Source: Desulfobulbaceae bacterium
Lineage (GTDB): Bacteria > Desulfobacterota > Desulfobulbia > Desulfobulbales > SURF-16
Reading direction: 5' to 3'
Length of the DNA: 16,111 bases
Assembly (NCBI GenBank): GCA_024763115.1
Contig: JANTGB010000014.1
Span: 1 to 16,111, forward strand
A program made the translations under genes and the position numbers. The notes beneath the pieces were generated by a model. That model did not search any database, was not told where the DNA came from, and worked only from the letters and a program-made list of their open reading frames with translations. This document shows positions 7,268-13,884 of the stretch, piece after piece; the first letter of the stretch is position 1; the number at the start of each line of letters is the position of its first letter.

Positions 7268-7449
7268 GTAACTACTCATGGGGTAAGCGCCTAATGAGTA
7301 CAAACCTCAGTATTTGTAATGGTTGCAGGGGGACAAAGATTTTCATGATTCGTTTGGCGCAGCGTATTAGTCATTCTTAATCCGGGATAATCGTGGAAAT
7401 CAGGGCATAAACTCCGACCCCGAATATCCGGCGCCCTGTAAGCAGTTAC
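7268..7449 (+). mobile_element. MITE-like element, copy B
   Basis: It fills the whole hemG-fetB junction. The left end GTAACTACTCATGGGG starts at 7268; the inner end-like GTAATGGTTGCAGGG is at 7316, 48 bp in; the right end TCCGGCGCCCTGTAAGCAGTTAC stops at 7449 and reads inward as GTAACTGCTTACAGGGCG. Flanking octamers GTTTCATC (7260-7267) and TTTTCCTC (7450-7457) agree at 6 of 8 positions, which could be a decayed target duplication; both lie in coding sequence. The terminal GTAA supplies the TAA stop codon of fetB. No reading frame of note is inside. Confidence 0.75.
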
Positions 7450-8168
7450 TTTTCCTCAATGCCTTTAACCGCCCGCGAAAGCAGCATCAAAAAAATTGTC
7501 GCTGAAATTCCGGCAGAGCCGAATATCATGCACATCACCATAATCTGGTAGCGGGCCGCAATCATGGGCGAAATCCCGGAAAGGATCTGACCGGTCATCA
7601 TGCCGGGCAGGGACACCAGGCCCACAGCAAAAAGAGAGTTTGTCCGGGGAATCAGCGAGGCCTTAAGCGCAATCCCCCGGGCCTCTTTATAATCAACATC
7701 ACGGGATAACTCCGCCATAAATCTTTCCGCCGCCAGGCTGACCGCATTCATGGCGCCGGCAAAAATCATTCCGGCCAGGGGAATCATATACCGGGGCAAA
7801 AACCAGGGATCAAGCCGTACCACCACCTGGGTAACCAGAATCAGGGTACTGCCGCCGCCCAGGATAACGGCAAGCAGGGATTTAGTAAAAAACTCAAGGC
7901 GTTTATCACGTACGGAACGAAGACTGATCCAGCCGGCCATTAAAACCATGACGGTCAGAACAGCTAAAATCACCAAACTGCTGTTGGAAGAAAAAATATA
8001 AACCAGGAAATAGCCTACCAGCAAAAGCTGGAGCAGCATTCGGAAAATTCCATACAGGGCGTTGCCGAAATCAAGCGACCACCAGTAAAGAATCGCCACC
8101 GTGACCAGAGCCGGGATAAAGGCCAACCCCAGATGGGAATAGGAAATTATCTGAATTGAGTTATTCAA
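7446..8168 (-). CDS. fetB: FetB/YbbM-type ABC transporter permease (UPF0014)
   Basis: Inner-membrane permease of 240 residues with about seven hydrophobic segments (residues about 12-30, 36-58, 63-83, 95-115, 124-147, 178-200, 208-232). The cytoplasmic loop ERFMAELSRDVDYKEARGIALKASLIPRTNSLFAVGLVSLPGMMTGQILSG is the hallmark of the family that includes the FetAB system, implicated in iron export and peroxide resistance in E. coli. The start is TTG at 8168; no ATG or GTG is in frame upstream before a stop, and the next internal Met would remove the first membrane segment. The ATPase partner FetA is not beside it; both neighbours are tetrapyrrole genes. Repeat elements occupy both flanks, and the last base of its final Lys codon and its TAA stop come from element B. 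Confidence 0.85.
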   Translation of the reverse strand: MNNSIQIISYSHLGLAFIPALVTVAILYWWSLDFGNALYGIFRMLLQLLLVGYFLVYIFSSNSSLVILAVLTVMVLMAGWISLRSVRDKRLEFFTKSLLAVILGGGSTLILVTQVVVRLDPWFLPRYMIPLAGMIFAGAMNAVSLAAERFMAELSRDVDYKEARGIALKASLIPRTNSLFAVGLVSLPGMMTGQILSGISPMIAARYQIMVMCMIFGSAGISATIFLMLLSRAVKGIEEK

Positions 8169-8172
8169 TTTT

Positions 8173-8287
8173 AAAACTACTCATGGGGTAAGCGCCTAAT
8201 GATTGCAAATCTCAGTATTTGTAACTGTTTACAGGAAGGCAGGTGAGCTTGCAAGACTTCGGATTCGCTGCCCTGTGAGCAAGTTAC
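8173..8287 (+). mobile_element. MITE-like element, copy C (short form)
   Basis: It fills the fetB-cobO junction. From 8177 it reads CTACTCATGGGGTAAGCGCC, nearly identical to copy B; the first bases of the expected GTAACT are AAAACT. The inner end GTAACTGTTTACAGG is at 8221, 48 bp in, and the right end CCCTGTGAGCAAGTTAC stops at 8287. At about 115 bp it is shorter than A, B and E; the loss is in the middle. If the outer GTAA has been lost, the flanks TTTTAAAA (8169-8176) and TGTTAAAA (8288-8295) agree at 7 of 8 positions, but they are AT-rich, so this is weak. The inner and right ends could pair into a hairpin of about 15 bp. Confidence 0.7.
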
Positions 8288-8289
8288 TG

Positions 8290-8817
8290 TTAAAACTCAA
8301 TTCCGGCCCTGGCCTTAACCCCATGGGCAAAGGGATGCTTTATTTCCCGCATTTCCGTGACCAGATCCGCAGCGGCAATCATCTTTTCTCCGGCATCCCT
8401 GCCGGTAATAACCAGATGCAGTCCATAAGGTCGGTTATTAATCATCTCCACAACCGAATTTTCACTTATCATCTCATACTTGACCAGATAGGTCAATTCG
8501 TCGAGAATGATCATATCATAAGTATCGGCGTCAATCTTCCGTCCGGCAAAATCAAAGGCCTCACGCCCCTGGCGGACAACCTCGTCGAGATTGTCCGCCT
8601 GCCAGGTAAAACCGCTGCCCATGACATAAAAATCAATCTGCCCTTTCAATTTTTCCAGAGCCCGGGCCTCGCCGGTCTGCCGGTTCCCCTTGATAAACTG
8701 AATAATGCAAACCCGCATATCATGGCCCATTGCCCGCAGGGCCAGACCCAGGGCCGCAGTAGTTTTACCCTTGCCGTTGCCGGTATGAATCAGAGTTAGT
8801 CCCTTGATTTTTTTCAT
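8290..8817 (-). CDS. cobO: Cob(I)yrinic acid a,c-diamide adenosyltransferase
   Basis: CobA/CobO/BtuR-type ATP:corrinoid adenosyltransferase; it transfers the 5'-deoxyadenosyl group of ATP to Co(I) corrinoid to make the adenosylcobalamin precursor. The 175 residues are typical. GNGKGKTTAALGLALRAMGH (P-loop at 13-20), IIQFIKGNRQTGE, the VMGSGFTWQ adenosine-site strand, the Walker-B-like MIILDELTYLVKY and VITGRDAGEKMIAAADLVTEMREIKHPFAHGVKARAGIEF are all family signatures in the usual order and spacing. It starts three bases after the upstream M48 gene ends, so it is probably translated from the same message. Its TAA lies two bases before the end of element C. Confidence 0.94.
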   Translation of the reverse strand: MKKIKGLTLIHTGNGKGKTTAALGLALRAMGHDMRVCIIQFIKGNRQTGEARALEKLKGQIDFYVMGSGFTWQADNLDEVVRQGREAFDFAGRKIDADTYDMIILDELTYLVKYEMISENSVVEMINNRPYGLHLVITGRDAGEKMIAAADLVTEMREIKHPFAHGVKARAGIEF

Positions 8818-8820
8818 AAT

Positions 8821-10650
8821 TTATTCAAGACCCTCCTTTTTGTCCCCCGGATATTCGTCATTGGTGAATTTTTCAAGCTGCTGTTCATAAAACTTTTTCC
8901 TGGTCGGATCAGCCTTAATAGCTTCTTTTTCCACCTTAATACTGTTTTCCCGAAAACCATTGGCCCAATACGCCGTGGCCAGGGTATCAAGTATATAGCC
9001 TGCCGGTTTCAATCCAGCGGCCTCGCGGGCCAGCATCAAGGCCCGGGCCGGATTGCGTGCCTTAATATCCTCGGCGCTGAGCAGCAGCCAGGCCAGATTA
9101 TTCAAGACATCAGGATCATCCGGAGTAAGTTCAAGATTTTTCTCATAAGCCCTTATTGCTTCATCATACAATCTCCGGCCCTGCTGTAAATCGCCAAGCA
9201 GTTGATACCAGAGAGGGTTCTGCTCATCATTTCTGATCTTATCCTTGATAACAGCTTCGGCGAATTTTTCCCGAGGCGCTCCTTCAAGGAGATCAGCCGG
9301 TATTTTCCAGACGGCAAAAGCGGTAATACAGATAACGATTAAATAAATAAGCAGTGAGGCATAAACCTTACGTTCATGCCGTTGCCCTACCTGGGGATCA
9401 TATTCACAACGCTGGAGAAAATCAACTCTTTGAGCAATACCGAAATGATGCCAGTTAGGCTGGTCACGAATATTACCACTGAGCAGGGCAATTTTTTCTA
9501 ATGACTGCACCAGGGGATAGCCGGTTCCCTGGGATATTAACGAATATAAGTCAGCCTGTCTCTCAAAATTTCGCATGAAAAAACCAAAAACAAAACGAAA
9601 ATAAATAAGCATCAGGATAAACATGGGCAAGGTGCTCAAAAAAGTCAGAACAGTGTCCGGCTTCCGGCCGATTAATTCACAGAATTTATAAAAAAAAGTG
9701 GAATTTAACAGCAGATAAAGAGTGGGGTAATTGGCCAGTTGAGCTAACATTCCAAAACCGAGAAAGAGAAAGATATAAAGTTGCAGATGGTATTTCTTCA
9801 CATGACCGATTTCGTGGGCCACTACTGCGTCAATCTCTGCCGGATTCAAGGCGCTGAGCAGGGCCGGGGTCAGGAGCAGATAACGAAACGGTTTAATCAT
9901 GCCCATTACACCGGCGGTTATCACCCGGCCCTCAAAAAGGGGCCAGATCATAATATCGGCATAGCCTGTTTTGTGCTTTTTACAGAACTTATCCAGATGA
10001 TCCCGCAAAGGGCCGGGTTCTAATGACTTGCAGTTCCACAAACGGACAATTATTACCGGAAAAGTCAGGGCCAGGACAAAAAAGAAGGCCAGAAAAATCA
10101 GGGGCTCGCCCCAGGCCGAAGCCAGCAGCCTTTGCAGGCCGGGAAAGGGTAGAAGCTGGAGCAGATCGGCAAAAAGCGAAAGCAGCAGCCAGGGCAGGAC
10201 AATGGGCAGATTACTTTTAAGATTGGAAAGGATAAATTCCCGGCGGGCATATGTCCGATTAAAAATAAAACCGTAGCTTTGCCGGGCTCCGGCCCAGATA
10301 ATGGCCAGGTAGAAAAAAAACAGGCAGATACCGCCCAGATCCACCAGGGTAGGCAGATGGCCTATAAGAGGCAGCCGGGAAAAAAAATACTGGCTGTCAA
10401 GAAGATAGATATCGAGGGCCAGGGAAACAATGGCCAGGATGGATAATTTCTGCTCCAGGGCAAAATATAAAGCTGAATCGCGAACCTTAGGGGGGCGATA
10501 AACATAGCGTACCAGCAGATTAAAAAGAAAGGCCTTGATAACAAAAAGAGAAAAGCCGTTGATAAAGGAAAACTGCGGGGTGTCCGGAATACTGTTTGTA
10601 GTCAGGACGAAAATGACCACAAGCAGATAGATCAGGTTATTGTATATCAC
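8821..10650 (-). CDS. M48-family membrane metalloprotease with C-terminal TPRs
   Basis: Integral-membrane zinc protease of 609 residues. About the first 215 residues carry five or six hydrophobic segments. The catalytic HEIGH is at 279-283, with the usual preceding AEIDAVVA; two further hydrophobic segments (about 292-318 and 335-360) precede NFERQADLYS, in which Glu363 is the likely third zinc ligand. Another hydrophobic segment (about 430-448) anchors the C-terminal part, where residues about 470-595 form TPRs (YDEAIRAYEKNLELTPDDPDVLNNLAWLLL and following). The order M48 protease then TPR recalls BepA and HtpX relatives, but BepA is periplasmic and this is polytopic, so quality control of membrane proteins is the best guess. 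It starts six bases after the J-domain gene stops. Confidence 0.85.
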   Translation of the reverse strand: MIYNNLIYLLVVIFVLTTNSIPDTPQFSFINGFSLFVIKAFLFNLLVRYVYRPPKVRDSALYFALEQKLSILAIVSLALDIYLLDSQYFFSRLPLIGHLPTLVDLGGICLFFFYLAIIWAGARQSYGFIFNRTYARREFILSNLKSNLPIVLPWLLLSLFADLLQLLPFPGLQRLLASAWGEPLIFLAFFFVLALTFPVIIVRLWNCKSLEPGPLRDHLDKFCKKHKTGYADIMIWPLFEGRVITAGVMGMIKPFRYLLLTPALLSALNPAEIDAVVAHEIGHVKKYHLQLYIFLFLGFGMLAQLANYPTLYLLLNSTFFYKFCELIGRKPDTVLTFLSTLPMFILMLIYFRFVFGFFMRNFERQADLYSLISQGTGYPLVQSLEKIALLSGNIRDQPNWHHFGIAQRVDFLQRCEYDPQVGQRHERKVYASLLIYLIVICITAFAVWKIPADLLEGAPREKFAEAVIKDKIRNDEQNPLWYQLLGDLQQGRRLYDEAIRAYEKNLELTPDDPDVLNNLAWLLLSAEDIKARNPARALMLAREAAGLKPAGYILDTLATAYWANGFRENSIKVEKEAIKADPTRKKFYEQQLEKFTNDEYPGDKKEGLE

Positions 10651-10656
10651 GGAAAA

Positions 10657-11556
10657 CTATACTTGATAAAGATGTGAAGATTGTCTGCGGCTGTTATGCC
10701 GACGGCATTGTTCCACCAGTCTCAATAACCGATGCTGGGTAAAAATATTTTTTTCAACAAAGTAACCGCCGATTTTTTTCCTGTATTTTTTCTGCTGACC
10801 GAGCAAAATTTTCAGCTGACTTTCCGATAATAATCCCATCTGCACCGCAGAACGGCCAAAGGGCCGGGTCCGGGATCGATGCCGCATTATAGCTAAAATA
10901 TCTTTTTTGCTCAACCATCCCAGACGACGGCCAATCTCGCCCAGACGGGGCTGCTGATTGCGCTGCCAGACAAGGGCCTGAATCAGGGTCTGCCAGTCAA
11001 TAAGGCCGGAATAGTAGAGATAATGGCCAAAAAGCAATTTTCTTTTTGGCAGGGAACCGTGATAAATTTTCTTTTCCGTTCCAGGGCGGGAATTATTTAC
11101 CATAGCCGACCGGGGCTTGACCACTCGCCGGCGCGGCGGGCGCATCTGCTGCGGCTGACGCCCGGCTCCTCTATGGCCGGATGGTTTGTCATGTTTCCGA
11201 TCATGGGGCTGCTGCGGCCACGACGCGCCTTTATCATAATTCTGCAGATGAGCGGTCAGCTGGGGATAGAGCCCTTTTTCCCTGGCCTCAAGAAAGTCTT
11301 TCAAATCCTCATAGGCCCGGCACACGGAATGAAACATCATGCTCATCCGTCGTTTGCCGAATTCGCTTTGATTAGGACAGCAGTCAGGATGAGTTTCCAG
11401 GGCCCTTTGCCGATAGGAGCTTTTTAAGCCTGATTTCTGCATATATTGGAGAAAACCGGGAGAGACAACCACTTCCGGGCCAAAGATAATTTTACAGGCC
11501 CGGTAAAGTTTCTGCTCAGCCAAAACAGGAAAAGTTGATTTTGCGCTTCGGGGCAT
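10657..11556 (-). CDS. J-domain-like protein with GspE-N/MshEN-like repeats
   Basis: A 299-residue soluble protein with two parts. Residues about 15-92 form a divergent J domain: the HPD tripeptide is at 56-58 (YRQRALETHPDCCPNQ), followed by a helix IV-like FHSVCRAYEDLKDFL; the region before it is longer than in DnaJ. A basic linker rich in Arg, Pro and Gln (about 110-165) follows. Residues about 172-290 contain four imperfect repeats of about 28 residues, of the type hG..h...G.h....L...L..Q, for example LGEIGRRLGWLSKKDILAIM and GRSAVQMGLLSESQLKILLGQQ, which resemble the small helical modules at the N-terminus of GspE/PilB ATPases. It is the first gene of the minus-strand array, just upstream of the M48 protease. 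HPD suggests it recruits a DnaK-type chaperone, but client and partner are unknown. Confidence 0.7.
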   Translation of the reverse strand: MPRSAKSTFPVLAEQKLYRACKIIFGPEVVVSPGFLQYMQKSGLKSSYRQRALETHPDCCPNQSEFGKRRMSMMFHSVCRAYEDLKDFLEAREKGLYPQLTAHLQNYDKGASWPQQPHDRKHDKPSGHRGAGRQPQQMRPPRRRVVKPRSAMVNNSRPGTEKKIYHGSLPKRKLLFGHYLYYSGLIDWQTLIQALVWQRNQQPRLGEIGRRLGWLSKKDILAIMRHRSRTRPFGRSAVQMGLLSESQLKILLGQQKKYRKKIGGYFVEKNIFTQHRLLRLVEQCRRHNSRRQSSHLYQV

Positions 11557-11562
11557 AATTTC

Positions 11563-11595
11563 CGGGTTCAGAGGTTCAAGGGTTCAGGGGTTTCA
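11563..11595. repeat. Four short tandem GGTTCA-type units
   Basis: CGGGTTCA, GAGGTTCA, AGGGTTCA and GGGGTTTCA follow one another directly, giving four imperfect 8-9 bp units seven bases upstream of the J-domain gene. They lie in the leader of that gene, where the transcript would read TGAACCC-type units. Confidence 0.6.
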
Positions 11596-11641
11596 ATCTT
11601 CCGATTTCCAGCCAATTTTACGGCCTGTTTTGCTTATCTGG

Positions 11642-11670
11642 TTGAAAAAGAAACCGTTTTTAAGTACATT
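11642..11670 (+). promoter_or_regulatory. Possible sigma-70 promoter for the deaminase operon, followed by a dyad
   Basis: TTGAAA (11642-11647) and TACATT (11665-11670) are separated by 17 bases in an AT-rich divergent region 52 bp before the deaminase start. A dyad, ATCTTA-ATTTG-TAAGAT, follows at 11681-11697, where an operator could lie. On the opposite strand GATAAT (11668-11673) could be a -10 for the J-domain gene, but its -35 is poor. Confidence 0.3.
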
Positions 11671-11721
11671 ATCATATAACATCTTAATTTGTAAGATTAT
11701 TTTATTATTTTTCGGTAAAAA

Positions 11722-12225
11722 ATGGCGAATCACCAGTATTTTATGCAAATTGCCCTGTCTGAGGCGGAAAATGCCCTGAAACAGGGAGACTTTCCCGTGG
11801 GATGTGTTCTGGTACATGATAACCAGGTGATAGCCAGGGGACGGCGGTGCAACAGTCGGCAACAGATAAACGAACTTGATCACGCCGAAATCGTCGCTCT
11901 CCACGATTTGCTGGACAATCGTCCGGAAATCGACCCTTCCCTGGCAACCCTGTACTGCACCATGGAACCATGTCTGATGTGTTTTGCCGCCCTGCTGCTC
12001 AGCAATGTCCATACCATTGTCTATGCCTATGAGGATGCCATGGGCGGCGGTACAGCCGTTAACCTGAATCATCTGACCCCGCTGTACCGACAAATGGAAG
12101 TTACCATTATTCCCCATGTGCTGCGCAGTGAAAGCCTGGCCCTTTTTAAAAAATTTTTTAATGATCCGGCCAACAGATACCGGCGTAACAGTTTTCTGGC
12201 CGACTACACCCTTGCGCAGGAATAA
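11722..12225 (+). CDS. Cytidine/deoxycytidylate-deaminase-fold nucleoside deaminase, TadA-like
   Basis: Zinc-dependent deaminase of 167 residues. The zinc and proton-shuttle motif HAE is at 54-56 and PCLMC at 83-87 (Cys84, Cys87), the classic HAE...PCxxC pair. GDFPVGCVLV near the N-terminus and NSRQQINELDHAE fit the TadA/guanine-deaminase branch. The segment after the second motif (YAYEDAMGGGTAVNLNHL) differs from the usual TadA VYGAxDxKxG, so tRNA A34 deamination is possible but not assured; a free base or nucleoside substrate is the alternative. It begins a plus-strand operon: the radical SAM gene starts two bases after its stop. No clear Shine-Dalgarno precedes ATG 11722 (GGTAAAAA lies just upstream). 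Confidence 0.85.
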   Translation: MANHQYFMQIALSEAENALKQGDFPVGCVLVHDNQVIARGRRCNSRQQINELDHAEIVALHDLLDNRPEIDPSLATLYCTMEPCLMCFAALLLSNVHTIVYAYEDAMGGGTAVNLNHLTPLYRQMEVTIIPHVLRSESLALFKKFFNDPANRYRRNSFLADYTLAQE

Positions 12226-12227
12226 GC

Positions 12228-13235
12228 ATGACTTCTCCCAGGGCAAAAACTCTCGGCTTCAAGGCCGGGGAACGCAATATATTTTTTCATCTGCTTACTG
12301 CCTGTAATCTTTCCTGCGTCCACTGTTATATTGATTCGGCACAGCATGGCACCAACATGGTTTCCAGGGACGAAATAGCTGCCTGGCTTCGCCTCTTTGC
12401 CGAATCAGAAAAGAAAAGCAATGTTATTTTTCTAGGCGGAGAACCGACCATGCATCCGGATCTTGCCTTCGGCATCAAGACGGCCCGGGAACTGGGCTAT
12501 CAGTCAGTCACGGTTGACAGCAACGGCTTCCTCTTCCATGATCTGCTGGATAAAATTGCGGCTGACGAGGTAGTAATCAGTTTCAGCCTGGACGGCCCTG
12601 CCCCTGAGGTTAATGATCCCATTCGCGGTCATGATGTTTTCAGAGTCTGTACGGAAAATCTCACAAAAACGGTAAGCAGAGGCTTTGATGTCAGTGTTAT
12701 TTTCACGGTAAGCCGGATGAACATTAACCATCTGGACAGAATGCCGGAATTGTTGAAAGAGCTTGGAGTTAAACGATTTTTTATCCAGGTCATCGGCTTT
12801 CGCGGCAAATCGGCATCAGCCAGGGATAAATTACAGATTACTCCGGATGAGTGGCTGGCTAAAATTCCGCCGGCCGCAGCTCAGGCGGCGGAAATGGGAA
12901 TTAAAGTTATCTATCCCAAAGTTTTTCTGGACAAGGATGAGATTTTCCAGTGTGCAGGACAGGTGGCGGAAAATTATTTTATCTTTCCCAATGGCCGGGT
13001 CTATCAGTGCCCGCTCTGCGAGGATTTTCCGGTAAATTCAATGCGTATCCAGGATAACCGGCTGCTTAAAAATGAAGGCCTGACAGAAGATCGTTTCTTC
13101 ACCCTTGAAATTGCCGAGGGCTGCGTAATGAACAAGCTGCTGCAACCGGGCAATATTGTCTATGATAACAAGGGCAGACCCAGGCATCGTATATCATGCT
13201 GTCTGCTCAAACAGGAGATGACGGCCAGTGGTTAA
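12228..13235 (+). CDS. Radical SAM protein with SPASM/twitch-like C-terminal cysteines
   Basis: A 335-residue radical SAM enzyme of unknown substrate. The cluster motif CNLSCVHC gives CX3CX2C at Cys26, 30 and 33; the SAM-binding GGEPTMHP starts at 70; SVTVDSNGF and VVISFSLDGP are the next core strands. C-terminal cysteines are Cys242, 261, 264, 299, 324 and 325. Cys242 to Cys261 has the spacing CX13GX4C, as in SPASM domains, and CPLC follows at once, so at least one auxiliary Fe-S cluster is plausible; the full SPASM pattern is not met. AGGA in the end of the deaminase gene serves as ribosome site. Its last eight bases overlap the cytochrome b gene, indicating coupling. No small precursor peptide gene is visible next to it, which gives no support for a peptide-maturation role. 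Confidence 0.87.
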   Translation: MTSPRAKTLGFKAGERNIFFHLLTACNLSCVHCYIDSAQHGTNMVSRDEIAAWLRLFAESEKKSNVIFLGGEPTMHPDLAFGIKTARELGYQSVTVDSNGFLFHDLLDKIAADEVVISFSLDGPAPEVNDPIRGHDVFRVCTENLTKTVSRGFDVSVIFTVSRMNINHLDRMPELLKELGVKRFFIQVIGFRGKSASARDKLQITPDEWLAKIPPAAAQAAEMGIKVIYPKVFLDKDEIFQCAGQVAENYFIFPNGRVYQCPLCEDFPVNSMRIQDNRLLKNEGLTEDRFFTLEIAEGCVMNKLLQPGNIVYDNKGRPRHRISCCLLKQEMTASG

Positions 13236-13884
13236 GGTATTATCAGGACTTTTTACCTCATCAATCGGCAGAAAAGGGATCATGGCCGCAAGCGGCCTGC
13301 TTCTTTCTTTCTTTCTGTTGATTCACGCTGTTGGTAACGCCACCACCTTTTTCGGGGCTGCTGTCTTTAATTCCTATGCCGGACATCTCCATTCCCTGGG
13401 TTTCCTGATTTATATTTTTGAAATCGGTCTTGTTTTCATCTTTCTTGTCCATATAATATTCGGTATTATACTGGCCCTGGAAAATTTTCAGGCCCGGCCC
13501 GGCCGCTACCAGGTCAGCCGCAGTTCCGGAGGCCGCACACCAGGCTCCCGCACCATGATTCTTACCGGCCTGCTGATTCTGGTTTTTCTGGCCGTTCATC
13601 TGAAAAATTTTCATTTTACTGATCATTCCCGCCATATTTCCCTTATTGTTAAAGGCATTCTGGCTCAGCCCCCGGCAGGAATTTTTTACCTGCTGGCCCT
13701 GGCAGGGCTTGGTCTTCACCTCAGCCACGGTTTCTGGAGCCTGCTCCAGTCCCTGGGAATTAATCATCCGAAATATAATAATTTTTTTCACCGTTCGGCT
13801 CTGGTGCTGGCCCTGACAATAGCCGGGATTTTCAGCGCAATTGCGGCGCTGGCCCTGCTGTGGCCGAAATTTCTCGGTGGATAA
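13228..13884 (+). CDS. Succinate dehydrogenase/fumarate reductase cytochrome b subunit (b558 family)
   Basis: Di-haem-type membrane anchor of 218 residues with five hydrophobic segments (about 17-40, 60-83, 109-128, 145-165, 185-212). Histidines in the membrane segments (LLIHAVGN, HLHSLG, LVHIIFG, LAVHLKNFHF, GLHLSHGFW) fit the single-subunit SdhC/FrdC of sulfate reducers, Geobacter and Bacillus, which carries electrons between quinone and the flavoprotein/iron-sulfur pair. It starts with GTG at 13228, ten bases after AGGAG, inside the end of the radical SAM gene. Unusually, no sdhA or sdhB follows; the next 362 bp have no recognisable gene. It may serve catalytic subunits encoded elsewhere, or the operon was broken here. 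Confidence 0.88.
   Translation: MVKVLSGLFTSSIGRKGIMAASGLLLSFFLLIHAVGNATTFFGAAVFNSYAGHLHSLGFLIYIFEIGLVFIFLVHIIFGIILALENFQARPGRYQVSRSSGGRTPGSRTMILTGLLILVFLAVHLKNFHFTDHSRHISLIVKGILAQPPAGIFYLLALAGLGLHLSHGFWSLLQSLGINHPKYNNFFHRSALVLALTIAGIFSAIAALALLWPKFLGG

Noticed and set aside
7268..7330. BirA operator sites suggested by TTTGTAACTGTTTAC-like sequence in the repeats
   Set aside because: The half-site resemblance is only partial, the copies are not upstream of the biotin gene, and the sequence recurs as the end of the mobile-element family.
8173..8289. Cobalamin riboswitch next to cobO
   Set aside because: The sequence lies downstream of cobO and, read in the direction of fetB, contains only a vague ACCTGCC match without the rest of the conserved B12 box; it is explained by element C.
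11593..12246. 217-codon open frame on the minus strand across the deaminase gene
   Set aside because: The plus strand encodes a deaminase with intact HAE and PCxxC motifs; the antisense frame has no recognisable domain.
13261..13791. 176-codon minus-strand frame inside the cytochrome b gene
   Set aside because: It is rich in Gln, Lys and Gly as expected from the antisense of a membrane protein and has no ribosome site; the plus-strand membrane protein is the real gene.
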